Part shown: piece after piece, positions 1-8,326 of the stretch
Numbering within the stretch: the stretch's first letter is position 1
How the letters are laid out: each line of letters starts with the position of its first letter
NCBI GenBank assembly: GCA_040080965.1
Contig: JBEBHH010000003.1
Span: 62,001 to 126,000 of the forward strand
DNA length: 64,000 bases
Direction of reading: 5' to 3'
Source: SHZI01 sp040080965
GTDB taxonomy: Bacteria; Pseudomonadota; Gammaproteobacteria; Steroidobacterales; GCA-2729495
Program-made: the position numbers and the translations under genes
Notes under the pieces: model-generated
Told to the model about the DNA's origin: nothing
Database searches by the model: none
The model's input: the letters and a program-made list of their open reading frames with translations, nothing else

Positions 1-1032
1 TGGCAGGTTCTGCGTCGTGTAGGTGGCGTTGTCGTAGGAGAGCAGGCTGTTCTGGAAGGTGTCGTAGAAGAGCCGGGTGCGGACCCAGACGGTGTCCGAG
101 ACCGGGACCGCACCAATCAGGTATAGGCTTTCCTTGTCGTAGAACGGCCACTGCCAGAAGCGGGTCTGTATGACGCTGCCGGGGAAGGTGCCGGCGTAGG
201 GCGGGGTGTTCTTCTCTCCGTCGAGCCGGGACCAGGCGAGCTGCCAGTCGGCGCCGGAGTCCCCGCGCCAGCCGACCTTTAGGCTGCTGGTGGTGTCCTG
301 GGTCGCGGAGTTCTCGCGCCGGCCGCCGTCCTCCGCCGGTCCATAGGTTTCCCCGGAGGGGAGGCGGAAGAAGTCCGCGTCGGCAGTGATCAGCATTCCC
401 TGCACATACCAGTGCTCCCCCGCGGCGCTGGCCAGGAATCCCGCGTCCTGTCGCTGCTGGTCGAGGGAATCGTCCAGCGTCACGCTGCCGCGAGCCTCGA
501 AGTTCACACCCGCTTCCGGGCGGCGGGTAACCACGTTAATCGCGCCACCCAGGGCGTTCGGGCCGTAGAGCACCGAGCCACCGGCCCGCGTGACCCGCAG
601 GGATTCCACGTCCCAGACGCCGAGCCGCGCCAGGTCGATGTTGCCGTCGTAGGGCACGTAGACGGGTACGCCGTCGATGTAGAGCGGCACCTGCCGGGAG
701 TCGAAGCCACGCACGTTCACGAGCACTTCGCTGCGGGAGCCCAGCGGCGTGACGAAGACGCCGGGGAGCACGTCGAGAGCTTTCGCGACGTTCTGGCGAG
801 TGGCGCTTTCCAGCTGAGGACCCTCGACGACCTGGACGTCGTCGGCCTGGCCCGCGAGGCGTCGCCCAATGACCTCGACGACCGACAACTGCGCTGACGG
901 ACTCGATGGGGCGCTGGACTCGGCAGCGGCAGCATTTGGTGGCGGAGAAATGCTGGCAACGATGATCAACGCTTGCGTTATGTATATGTGGATATAACGC
1001 ATGGCGACTGGGTTCCATCGGCGCATGGACAT
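1..1032 (-). CDS. TonB-dependent outer-membrane receptor, N-terminal part (runs off left edge)
   Basis: This is the N-terminal third of a TonB-dependent receptor; the rest of the barrel lies beyond the left edge. The protein has a signal peptide, a plug domain with LPGVFV, VRGF, IDGVPVY and GPNALGGAINVVTRR, which are the usual plug motifs, and then the first barrel strands. It would import a scarce ligand across the outer membrane using TonB energy. The start is chosen at an ATG about nine bases after GGAAGGA, and an ATG ten codons further in (1002) is the alternative. The gene begins 24 bp after the TSUP permease stop, so the two are probably co-transcribed. A ModE-type palindrome lies inside the first 20 codons. 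The ligand is not known. Context (ModE-like regulator, anion permease) suggests an oxyanion or its chelate; this is inference. Confidence 0.9.
   Translation of the reverse strand, partial: MSMRRWNPVAMRYIHIYITQALIIVASISPPPNAAAAESSAPSSPSAQLSVVEVIGRRLAGQADDVQVVEGPQLESATRQNVAKALDVLPGVFVTPLGSRSEVLVNVRGFDSRQVPLYIDGVPVYVPYDGNIDLARLGVWDVESLRVTRAGGSVLYGPNALGGAINVVTRRPEAGVNFEARGSVTLDDSLDQQRQDAGFLASAAGEHWYVQGMLITADADFFRLPSGETYGPAEDGGRRENSATQDTTSSLKVGWRGDSGADWQLAWSRLDGEKNTPPYAGTFPGSVIQTRFWQWPFYDKESLYLIGAVPVSDTVWVRTRLFYDTFQNSLLSYDNATYTTQNLP
976..999. promoter_or_regulatory. ModE-type operator inside the start of the TonB receptor gene
   Basis: Arms CGTTATGT and ATATAACG are separated by 8 bases. This is the same architecture and nearly the same arms as the site at 1799-1822, with one mismatch in the dyad. 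It lies in the signal-peptide codons of the TonB receptor, so a bound regulator would act as a roadblock or as an operator for an internal promoter. Confidence 0.55.
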
Positions 1033-1056
1033 GCGCATATGTCCTTCCGGGGAGTG

Positions 1057-1791
1057 CTACGTGAAGATCAGTTTGAATCCGGCGATCGTCAGCACGATCG
1101 CGAGGAGGCGCTTGATTGCGAGGTGCGGCAGGCGCTGGCTGCCGAAATAAGAGCCGATGGTGCCGCCAATCACGACGGCGACCACGAGGGCCCATGCAAA
1201 TGCGGGGAAGGACTTCGTGGCCGTGAAGTTGCCTGCGAGTCCCGAGGCCGAATTGAGCAGGATGAAGGGCGCCGAGACCGCTGCAGCAGATTTGGTGCGC
1301 GCCCAGTGCATGAGGATCAGTAACGGGGTCAGAAAGATGCCGCCGCCTGTGCCCGTCAGCCCCGAGAGCAGCCCAAGCAGGCTGCCCGCACCGAGGGCGA
1401 CCAGCCGCGGCGGCAGGCGCGGCTCACTTTCGGCCGGAGGGCGCAGCAGGAACTGGATTGCGGACAGCAACAAGACGACGCCCACCACCAACTTGAAGAT
1501 GTGTGTAGGCAGGTTCAGGTACCCGCCGACGAAGGCGAAGGGCACTGAAAGCAGCGCAAACGGCCAGAACAGTGGCCACGAAAAATGACCCGCCCGCCAG
1601 AACTGGAACGTGCCGATCGAGGCCACGAGGATGTTCAGCGCCAGGGCGATCGGCTTGATCTCTGCCGGCGCCACGCTGAGCAGGGACATTACCGCGATGT
1701 AGCCCGAAGCCCCGGCGTGGCCCACCGAGGAGTAGAGCACGGCAACGGCGAAGACGGCGGCGGTCAGGATCCAGAGCGTATCGGGGGTCAT
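1057..1791 (-). CDS. TSUP (TauE/SafE) family anion permease
   Basis: This 244-residue integral membrane protein belongs to the TauE/SafE sulfite exporter family (TSUP). It shows about eight hydrophobic helices in two pseudo-repeats, with the family's glycine-rich loops (SVGHAGASGY near the N-terminus and GLTGTGGGIFLTPLL in the second half). Known members move sulfite, sulfonates or related anions across the inner membrane; the substrate cannot be told from sequence. It lies between a ModE-like regulator and a TonB receptor, all on the same strand. A perfect ModE-type palindrome sits immediately upstream of its ATG, between it and the regulator gene. It is therefore a good candidate for the inner-membrane step of an oxyanion uptake or export route controlled by that regulator. 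A second, unrelated-looking TSUP gene occurs at 11950-12669. Confidence 0.88.
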   Translation of the reverse strand: MTPDTLWILTAAVFAVAVLYSSVGHAGASGYIAVMSLLSVAPAEIKPIALALNILVASIGTFQFWRAGHFSWPLFWPFALLSVPFAFVGGYLNLPTHIFKLVVGVVLLLSAIQFLLRPPAESEPRLPPRLVALGAGSLLGLLSGLTGTGGGIFLTPLLILMHWARTKSAAAVSAPFILLNSASGLAGNFTATKSFPAFAWALVVAVVIGGTIGSYFGSQRLPHLAIKRLLAIVLTIAGFKLIFT

Positions 1792-1798
1792 GGGGTTT

Positions 1799-1822
1799 CG
1801 TTATGTTCCGAAGGACATAACG
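1799..1822. promoter_or_regulatory. Perfect ModE-type operator upstream of the TSUP permease
   Basis: A perfect palindrome with arms CGTTATGT and ACATAACG and an 8-base spacer lies 8 bp upstream of the permease start codon. From memory, the E. coli modA operator has the same arm length, spacer length and CGTTAT/ATAACG ends. A ModE-like regulator is encoded directly upstream. Confidence 0.7.
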
Positions 1823-1858
1823 CTAATCGTTGCAGCAGCCTGAGTCAACTGCCGCAAA

Positions 1859-2221
1859 TCACCCGTTCCGCGGCCCCTTTCGTCCGGCGAGGAGCCGGGA
1901 GATCGTCCGGAACTCGGCCGAGCCCGAAACGACGCGCATGAGCTTCTCATAATCGTCCAGGACGCGGAGGCCGAGCGGCGTGATCTCGGCGCCCCCGCCG
2001 CCCTTGCCCCCGCGCCGGGCGACGACGAGGGGAGACGAGAAGAGCTCATTCATTTCCTCGACCAGCAGCCAGGCCCGGCGATACGACATGCCGAACTGCT
2101 TGCCCGCCGCATTGATCGATTTCGTGGCCTGAATGGCCTTGAGCATGGCGGCCTTGCCGGGCCCCATACCCAGCCCCTTGCCGACCATGATCCGAACCTG
2201 GCACGTCACCTGGGCAGCCAT
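1859..2221 (-). CDS. ModE-like winged-helix transcriptional regulator (DNA-binding domain only)
   Basis: The 120-residue protein corresponds to the N-terminal winged-helix domain of ModE. Recognisable parts are the helix-turn-helix region (SINAAGKQFGMSYRRAW, followed by LVEEMN) and the ModE wing signature GGKGGGGAEITPLG. The two C-terminal Mop/molbindin domains that bind molybdate in full-length ModE are absent, so if it senses an oxyanion it must do so differently or need a partner. The start was placed at the ATG preceded by AGGA six bases upstream; a longer frame with no ribosome binding site was rejected. It is transcribed toward the TSUP permease and TonB receptor, both of which carry matching palindromes, so it is probably their regulator. 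The ModE family assignment is firm; the effector is unknown. Confidence 0.85.
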   Translation of the reverse strand: MAAQVTCQVRIMVGKGLGMGPGKAAMLKAIQATKSINAAGKQFGMSYRRAWLLVEEMNELFSSPLVVARRGGKGGGGAEITPLGLRVLDDYEKLMRVVSGSAEFRTISRLLAGRKGPRNG

Positions 2222-2499
2222 CGATGATCCTCGGAAATGTACTGCCCGGGATGCTGACGACGCCCGCCCGCCGGGGCAAGTGTGACGGCCGGCTTGGCCC
2301 AGAGGCTGCTTTCGTGTATGGTGCACGGCGTTACACAAGCTTTCGTCCGGTCAGCTCGTTCATCTGAGCCTTTCGACCTAAACTGTCCCAGGCTACTCAA
2401 TATCCCGCCTCTACCGGACCAGAGGATTACCTCCCGACAGGGAATTGGCCACGGCCAATGTTGTCAGGGGGCTCTGCAGGCTGGAGAGGAAATCACTAC
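2222..2499. promoter_or_regulatory. Divergent intergenic region between modE-like gene and rhlE
   Basis: This 278-bp gene-free stretch must hold the promoters of both flanking genes. A perfect palindrome ATTGGCC-AC-GGCCAAT lies at 2444-2459, about 40 bases before the rhlE start codon, probably in its 5' leader, where it could form a hairpin or an operator. The rhlE ribosome binding site GAGAGGA is at 2484-2490. No further element was recognised. Confidence 0.4.
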
Positions 2500-3822
2500 A
2501 TGACTTTTGAATCTCTCGGGTTGAAACCCGAACTGCTGCGCGCCGTTACCGAACACGGCTACACCATACCCACGCCGGTTCAGACGCGCGCGATCCCCGA
2601 AATCCTGGCCCGCCGCGACCTGCTCGCCGGCGCCCAGACGGGTACCGGCAAGACGGCGGGGTTCACCCTGCCGATTCTGCAGCTGCTGACGGCCCCGGGA
2701 ATTCCACAGAGCCGCACACCCCGTGTGCTGGTGCTGGTCCCCACCCGCGAGCTCGCCGCCCAGGTGGCGGAAAGCGTGAAGACCTACGGCAAGTACGTGC
2801 CGGTCTCGGTCACGTGCGTGTTCGGCGGCGTCGGCTTCAATCCGCAGGCCGACAGCCTCCGGCGCGGCACCGACATTGTCGTGGCCACGCCCGGCCGGCT
2901 GCTCGACCACGTCCAGCAGCGCACCATCGACCTGAGCAAGATCGAGATCCTCGTCCTCGACGAGGCTGATCGCATGCTCGACATGGGCTTCATCCGCGAC
3001 ATCCGGCGCATCCTCAAGCTGCTGCCGTCGAAGCGGCAGAACCTGATGTTCTCGGCCACCTACTCGGACGACATCCGAGAGCTGTCAGGAAGCTTCCTGC
3101 ACAACCCGGTGACCATCGAAGTGGCGCGTCGCAATGCGCCGATCGAGCTGGTCACCCAGCACGCCTTCGAGATCCGCAAGGACGACAAGCGCCGGCTCCT
3201 GTCCCACCTGATCCGGAACAGCGACTGGGGTCAGGTGCTCGTCTTCACGCGCACCAAGCACGGTGCCAACCGCCTGACCAAGCAGCTGGAGGATGACGGC
3301 ATCAATGCGTCCGCCATCCACGGCAACAAGAGCCAGTCGGCGCGCACGAAGGCGCTGGCCGACTTCAAGGCAGGCAAGATCACGGCGCTGGTGGCCACGG
3401 AAGTAGCGGCTCGCGGCCTCGACATCAACCAGCTGCCCTGCGTGGTCAACTACGAGCTGCCGAACGTCCCCGAGGACTACGTGCACCGCATTGGCCGCAC
3501 GGGCCGCGCCGGCTCGTCCGGCGTGGCGCTGTCACTGGTGGCGGGCGAGGAGCGCGGCCTGCTGAAGGACATCGAGCGCCTGCTCGGCCGGCCCATCCAG
3601 CGGGCCCAGCTGCCGGCCATCTCGGACCCGCCGGTTCGCCCGAACCGGCCTGCCGTGAAGGAAGAGCGCTACGTGGATCCGCGCGCCGTCGCCCAGCGCA
3701 ATGGCAATGGCGGGCAGCGTGGCGAGGGTGGTCCCCGCAACGGCAATTCGAATGGCCACAATCAGCGCCGCGGTGGCGGTCGGCCGGGTGGCTATTCGTC
3801 GGGCAGGTCCTCCAGCCGCTAG
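2500..3822 (+). CDS. rhlE: ATP-dependent RNA helicase RhlE (DEAD-box)
   Basis: This is a 440-residue DEAD-box RNA helicase. It carries the Q motif region (FESLGL followed by PTPVQTRAIP), Walker A AQTGTGKT (residues 45-52), PTRELAAQ, TPGRLLD, DEAD (154-157), SAT, and in the second RecA domain ARGLDI and HRIGRTGRAG. The C-terminus is a basic, Gly/Asn/Arg-rich tail typical of RhlE, which remodels rRNA precursors and degradosome-associated RNA in the cytoplasm. The start is the ATG nine bases after GAGAGGA; an in-frame upstream ATG has no binding site. It stands alone and converges on the SDR gene with only 3 bp between the stops. Confidence 0.95.
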   Translation: MTFESLGLKPELLRAVTEHGYTIPTPVQTRAIPEILARRDLLAGAQTGTGKTAGFTLPILQLLTAPGIPQSRTPRVLVLVPTRELAAQVAESVKTYGKYVPVSVTCVFGGVGFNPQADSLRRGTDIVVATPGRLLDHVQQRTIDLSKIEILVLDEADRMLDMGFIRDIRRILKLLPSKRQNLMFSATYSDDIRELSGSFLHNPVTIEVARRNAPIELVTQHAFEIRKDDKRRLLSHLIRNSDWGQVLVFTRTKHGANRLTKQLEDDGINASAIHGNKSQSARTKALADFKAGKITALVATEVAARGLDINQLPCVVNYELPNVPEDYVHRIGRTGRAGSSGVALSLVAGEERGLLKDIERLLGRPIQRAQLPAISDPPVRPNRPAVKEERYVDPRAVAQRNGNGGQRGEGGPRNGNSNGHNQRRGGGRPGGYSSGRSSSR

Positions 3823-3825
3823 TCC

Positions 3826-4620
3826 CTACCAGGGAATCTCCACGCCGGTGTGTTCCAGGAACGTGCCGGTCTTTGCGAGGTCGTAGTCGTCGATCACCTT
3901 GATGACGGCTGCGGCGCTCTCCTGGGGCGAGATCATCGCCGGGTTGTTCAGGCCCGGCGTGAAGTCCGTCTTCACGAACCCCGGCGAGATGATTCCCACG
4001 GTAATGCCCTTCGGCTTCAGCTCCAGGGACAGGTTGCGCGACATCATGTTCAGCGCCGCCTTGCTCGAGCGGTAGAAATAGCAGCAGCCCCAGGTCTTCG
4101 TGATCGACCCCTGCGCGCTGCTGATGTTGATGATCTTCTTCTGGCTGCTCGCCGCGACGCTCGGCAGGAAGGCCTCGGCCATCTTCATGGGACCGATGAC
4201 GTTGGTGGCGTGCACCTGCTGGTAGACGGCGAAGTTCATCTGGCCGAATTTCGCGTTGTCGTGGCCACCGGAGATGCCCGCATTGTTGATCAGCACGTCG
4301 ATCGGCTTGCCGTGATACTTCGCGGCCAGTGCATCGATCTGCGCGAGATCGGTCACATCCAGGGTCTCGATCACCAGGTTCGGATTCTCCGTGCGGATCG
4401 CCTGCAGGCTGCCGGCTTCGACGGGCTTGCGCGCCGTAGCGATCACCGACCAGCCTCGGGTCGCGTACTGCCGGGCCAGTTCGAGCCCGATGCCACGACT
4501 TGCGCCGGTGATGAGTACAGTCGGCTGGTCGGCCGCAAGGCTGGTGTGACTGCCCGCAAGGCCGGCTACCCCGATGACCAGCGCCAGGAGCCGGCGCGGA
4601 AACAGTCTTGTGAACAGCAT
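3826..4620 (-). CDS. Short-chain dehydrogenase/reductase with an N-terminal signal peptide
   Basis: This classical SDR of 264 residues has the cofactor motif TGASRGIG, the NNAG motif and the catalytic YRSSK (Tyr-x3-Lys). The first 30 residues look like a Sec signal peptide (basic LFPRRLL, hydrophobic core, SLA-AD cleavage site). That is unusual because NAD(P)H is not normally available in the periplasm. A paralogue with the same features, including a signal-like start and an Ile-Pro-Trp C-terminus, lies at 7503-8309. The substrate is unknown. It is divergent from the DUF3500 gene. Either the N-terminus serves as a membrane anchor with the enzyme facing the cytoplasm, or the protein is exported; sequence alone does not decide. 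Confidence 0.88.
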   Translation of the reverse strand: MLFTRLFPRRLLALVIGVAGLAGSHTSLAADQPTVLITGASRGIGLELARQYATRGWSVIATARKPVEAGSLQAIRTENPNLVIETLDVTDLAQIDALAAKYHGKPIDVLINNAGISGGHDNAKFGQMNFAVYQQVHATNVIGPMKMAEAFLPSVAASSQKKIINISSAQGSITKTWGCCYFYRSSKAALNMMSRNLSLELKPKGITVGIISPGFVKTDFTPGLNNPAMISPQESAAAVIKVIDDYDLAKTGTFLEHTGVEIPW

Positions 4621-4725
4621 GCGCTGAGCCTCGTGTCCGGATTGGTGTCACGGGAGTGTACTGCTTGACCCCGTAGCCCGAGTCCGGCACTTTCCCCACA
4701 GATCCGCTGCAGGCCCGCCTTTATC

Positions 4726-5850
4726 ATGCTGCATCCCGCTGCTGCCCTGGTCGGCGTCATGGTCGGCGTCCTGATCGCTGGTGCGACCGGTGCGCACCAT
4801 CTGCCCGAGCAGCGTGCCACGGCAGCGGCCTGCGCCGCTGCCGCCAGCCAGTTCAGTGCGGCGCTCGCCGACCCGGCCAGAGCCCGTGCTCTCCAGCCCT
4901 TCACCCCCGAACTCCGCCAGCAATGGAGCTACCGGGCCGGCGCCGCGTTCCGCCGGCAGGGGCTCCGCACCGGCGACATGAGCGACGGGCAGCGCCGCCT
5001 GATGCACGTACTCATCCGCTGCGGCCTCTCGACCCAGGGGTACCAGAAGACGGCCGGCATCATGCAGCTCGACGACGAAGTGCGCGCCCGGGCCGGCCAG
5101 ATCGTGATGTTCGATGGCCAGGGGCCCGTCGAGATGGGGCAGGAATGGTTCTGGGTCACCCTCTTCGGTGATCCCGTGGTGGGCGCGTCAGAACCCTGGG
5201 GCTTCCAGCTGGAGGGCCACCATCTGGCCCTCAACTTCACCGTCGTTGGCAACCGCGTCGCCGGAACGCCCGCATTCTGGGGCGCCTGGCCGGCGACTGT
5301 TGAATCGGGACCGCGGGCGGGCTACAGCGTGCTGGCCGGCGAGGAGCGGGGCGGGTTCGACCTGCTGGTATCGCTCGACAGTGCCCAGCGCTCCCGGGCC
5401 ATCGTTTCGCCGAATCTGCCGCCTGGCATTTTCACGAGCCCGGAGCGCAAGGCATCCCTGGAGAAGTTCGAGGGCGTGCCCGCCAGCGCGCTGTCCCCCG
5501 CGCAGCAGGCCCTGCTGTGGAGACTGGTGGCGGAGTACGTGGGCAATTTCGCGCCCGGGATTGCCGACGAGTGGCTGGAACGCATTGCGGACGACGGCCT
5601 CGACCGGCTGCACTTGGCCTGGATGGGGCCGGAGCAACGGGGCCAGCCGGTGTACTACCGTATCCACGGCCCGTCGGTGCTGATCGAGTTCGACCACGCC
5701 ATCAACATCACATCGAAGGCGCTGGAGCCTGACCCCAACCATATCCACACCATCGTCCGCCATCCGGGCGCGGACCTCGGCGAGGACCTGCTGGCCCGGC
5801 ATTACGCCCGGAGCGCCGATCACGGCGGAGCGCCGGGAGCGGCGCTGTGA
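4726..5850 (+). CDS. DUF3500 family secreted protein
   Basis: The 374-residue protein matches my recollection of the DUF3500 family. It has a signal peptide or N-terminal hydrophobic segment, then conserved stretches such as GQEWFWVTLFGDP, LEGHHLALNF and, near the end, WMGPE and DPNHIHTIVRHPGADLGEDLL, with many conserved His and Asp residues. No enzymatic role is established for the family that I know of; it is often predicted to be extracytoplasmic. Its stop overlaps the next gene's GTG start by four bases (GTGA), so it is translationally coupled to the tannase-like esterase. The gene heads a five-gene rightward run. A role in handling the same ester or aromatic substrate is inferred from the neighbours only. 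Confidence 0.8.
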   Translation: MLHPAAALVGVMVGVLIAGATGAHHLPEQRATAAACAAAASQFSAALADPARARALQPFTPELRQQWSYRAGAAFRRQGLRTGDMSDGQRRLMHVLIRCGLSTQGYQKTAGIMQLDDEVRARAGQIVMFDGQGPVEMGQEWFWVTLFGDPVVGASEPWGFQLEGHHLALNFTVVGNRVAGTPAFWGAWPATVESGPRAGYSVLAGEERGGFDLLVSLDSAQRSRAIVSPNLPPGIFTSPERKASLEKFEGVPASALSPAQQALLWRLVAEYVGNFAPGIADEWLERIADDGLDRLHLAWMGPEQRGQPVYYRIHGPSVLIEFDHAINITSKALEPDPNHIHTIVRHPGADLGEDLLARHYARSADHGGAPGAAL

Positions 5851-7487
5851 GCAGCCGCTGGGTCAGGGCGCTCTGCTGCCTGTGGCTGGCTGGGTCCCGC
5901 TGCCTTGCGCAGGATGCGCCGCCGGCCGATGCGGCCGAGCGGTTCGCCTGCGACGCACTCAAGGCCATCGACCTGAGCGAGGCCATCGGCGCCGGCGCAA
6001 GGGTGCTGGAGGCCGGTATCCTGCCGGCCGCGAGTGACCAGCCGGCGCTCTGCCGCGTCAACGGCACGATCGAGCCCGAGGTGGGCTTCGAGGTCCGGAT
6101 GCCCGTCAACGACTGGAACGGCAAGCTGCTGGTGACGGGCTGTTCGAACCTCTGCGGCATCCTGCAGATCCAGGGCATGGAGGACGCCCTCGCCCGGGGC
6201 TACGCCGCCGCCACCACCGACATGGGTCACCGCACCGGCGATCCGTCCGACGCCCGGTGGGCCTGGAACAACCCGGTGCTGGAAACCGACTTTGGTCACC
6301 GCGCGACCCACGTCACCACCCTGGCGGCGAAAGAGCTCGCCGCGAACTACTACGGCGACCGGCCGAGCTATTCGTACTTCAGGGGCTGCTCGACGGGCGG
6401 ACGCCAGGGGCTCGTCGCCGCCGAGCGCTATCCGGAGGATTTCGACGGCATCATCGCCGGCGCTCCGTTCAACCAGTCCCTGTCAGTTCCGCACATGGCC
6501 TGGGTGCTGGCCTCGAACGCCGGGCCCGGTGGCGAGCCATTGCTGAAGCGCGCCGAGTTCGCGCTGCTCGGCAAGGCCGCCATCCGCGCCTGCGATCCGG
6601 CGGATGGAATTGTGGATGGGGTCATTGGCAATCCGGAGGCCTGCGATTTCCGGCCGGACTCGCTGGCCTGTCCCGCACCGGCGGCTCCGGGCTCAGCGGC
6701 GCGGGATTGCCTGTCACCCGCCCAGGTGGAGGCGGCCAACCGCATCTACCGGGGGCCGCGCACCGGCAAGGGCAAGGCCTGGTCCTCCGGCGGCTCACCC
6801 CTCGGCAGCGAGTTCACCTGGGAAAAGGCGCTGCTGGCGCCGCCGGGCAAGAAGCCGTTCTTCCAGTTCATCGTTGAGAACTGGTCCCAGTACCTGGCCT
6901 GGGTGCCGGACCCGCCCGTGGCCTCTTCATCCCTGCCCGCGGTGAACTTCGATGCCGGTCCGTCGCAGTTCGCGGCGACGGCAGGCGTCGCCGGCTACCG
7001 GCCGGACCTGGAACGCTTCCGGTCCCACGGGGGACGGCTGCTCCTCTATCACGGCTGGGTGGACGAGAGCCTGATGCCGGCCCACACCCTGGATTACTGG
7101 CGCGATGCACGGCGCCGGTTCGCGGCCGGCGGCCAGGCGGGCGGGACTGCCGGTGAGGAGCAGCTTGCCGAATTCGCCCGGCTCTTCATGGTGCCGGGCA
7201 TGCTCCACTGCGGCGGCGGCCCCGGCGCCGCGGACATCGACTACCTCAGTGCCCTGGAGCGCTGGGTGGAGGCGGATGAAGCGCCCGCCAGACTGCTGGC
7301 CCACAAGGTCAGGAACGCGGTGCCAACCTTCGTCCGCCAGCCCCGCTTTCCCCTGCCGCCCAATACCGTGGAATACACGCGGCCGATCTTTCCCTGGCCA
7401 AACGACAGTCCGGGTGGCGGCCAGCCAGGCCCCGCGGGCGGGGAGGGGGACGCGAATTCGTCTAGACTTCCGCTCCTCCCTCATTGA
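5847..7487 (+). CDS. Tannase/feruloyl esterase family hydrolase
   Basis: A secreted serine esterase of 546 residues in the tannase/feruloyl esterase family, which hydrolyses ester bonds of gallic, ferulic or other aromatic acids. The nucleophile motif GCSTGG puts Ser at about residue 182. The acid is Asp406 (YHGWVDES) and the base is His454 (GMLHCGG). Cys181 and Cys455 flank the Ser and His, reproducing the CS-D-HC arrangement in which a disulfide joins the catalytic residues. The N-terminus is a signal peptide ending near SRCLAQ. It starts with GTG overlapping the previous stop and is followed 15 bp later by an SDR gene. The ester substrate is not predictable. Confidence 0.88.
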   Translation: MSSRWVRALCCLWLAGSRCLAQDAPPADAAERFACDALKAIDLSEAIGAGARVLEAGILPAASDQPALCRVNGTIEPEVGFEVRMPVNDWNGKLLVTGCSNLCGILQIQGMEDALARGYAAATTDMGHRTGDPSDARWAWNNPVLETDFGHRATHVTTLAAKELAANYYGDRPSYSYFRGCSTGGRQGLVAAERYPEDFDGIIAGAPFNQSLSVPHMAWVLASNAGPGGEPLLKRAEFALLGKAAIRACDPADGIVDGVIGNPEACDFRPDSLACPAPAAPGSAARDCLSPAQVEAANRIYRGPRTGKGKAWSSGGSPLGSEFTWEKALLAPPGKKPFFQFIVENWSQYLAWVPDPPVASSSLPAVNFDAGPSQFAATAGVAGYRPDLERFRSHGGRLLLYHGWVDESLMPAHTLDYWRDARRRFAAGGQAGGTAGEEQLAEFARLFMVPGMLHCGGGPGAADIDYLSALERWVEADEAPARLLAHKVRNAVPTFVRQPRFPLPPNTVEYTRPIFPWPNDSPGGGQPGPAGGEGDANSSRLPLLPH

Positions 7488-7502
7488 TCCGGGTCTGCTG
7501 CG

Positions 7503-8309
7503 ATGAAAACCCTCGTTTGCCGGCTTGCCGTCGCCGTCCTGTGCCTGATTTCCCTGGCTGCGCCCGCCACCGCAGCCAGTGTCCGCGATCCGGCGAGCCC
7601 CACCATCCTTCTCACGGGCTCCAACCGGGGCGTCGGCCTCGCACTGGCGACGGAGTACGCAGCCCAGGGCTGGAACGTCATCGCCACCTGCCGCACCCCG
7701 AAGAAGGCCACCGAGCTCAAGGCGCTGGCCGCCGCCAATCCGAAGGTCATCATCGAGCAGCTCGACGTGACGGACGTCCGGCAGATCGAGAAGCTCGCGG
7801 CGAAGTACAAGGGAGTGCCCATCGACGTGCTCTTCAACAATGCCGGCTGGCTGGGGACCCCCATCGAGGGCCAGCAGTTCGGCAACTTCGACCAGAAGCT
7901 CTTCGACGAGGTCATGAACACCAACGTCTACGGCCCGCTCAAGCTGTCGGAAGCCTTCGTGGCCAACGTCGAGGCCAGCAAGCAGAAGAAGATCATCGGC
8001 ATGACCAGCGGCCTCGGCTCACTCACTCTGATGGGGCGGATGTCGCGCTTCTACTACTACCAGATGAGCAAGGCGGCCATGAACATGGGCATGCGTGCGA
8101 TGCGCAACGACCTCGTGGGCCGCGGGATCATCGTGGCCCTGCTGGCACCCGGCATGGTGGAGACCGACATGCTCGAGGACTCGGGATACTCCGGCAAGGC
8201 GCTGAAGCCGGCCGAGAGCGCGGCGGGGCTGTACAAGCTCGTCGCTGAACTCACGCCCCAGGACAAGGGCGTGCCTTTGAACGTCGACGGCAAGCCGATT
8301 CCCTGGTAA
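7503..8309 (+). CDS. Short-chain dehydrogenase/reductase with signal peptide (paralogue of 3826-4620)
   Basis: This SDR of 268 residues has TGSNRGVG at the cofactor site, NNAG and the catalytic YQMSK. The N-terminus (MKTLVCRLAVAVLC, then an Ala-rich stretch ending ATAAS) is a clear Sec-type signal, as in its paralogue on the other side of the DUF3500/tannase pair. Both proteins end in IPW and share the internal phrase TEYAAQGWNVIAT or its close variant, so they are duplicates that diverged. It lies between the esterase and DUF1838 genes in a run with 15-17 bp gaps. Oxidation or reduction of an alcohol released by the esterase would fit, but this is inference. Confidence 0.87.
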   Translation: MKTLVCRLAVAVLCLISLAAPATAASVRDPASPTILLTGSNRGVGLALATEYAAQGWNVIATCRTPKKATELKALAAANPKVIIEQLDVTDVRQIEKLAAKYKGVPIDVLFNNAGWLGTPIEGQQFGNFDQKLFDEVMNTNVYGPLKLSEAFVANVEASKQKKIIGMTSGLGSLTLMGRMSRFYYYQMSKAAMNMGMRAMRNDLVGRGIIVALLAPGMVETDMLEDSGYSGKALKPAESAAGLYKLVAELTPQDKGVPLNVDGKPIPW

Positions 8310-8326
8310 CGCCACCAGGCCAGCGC

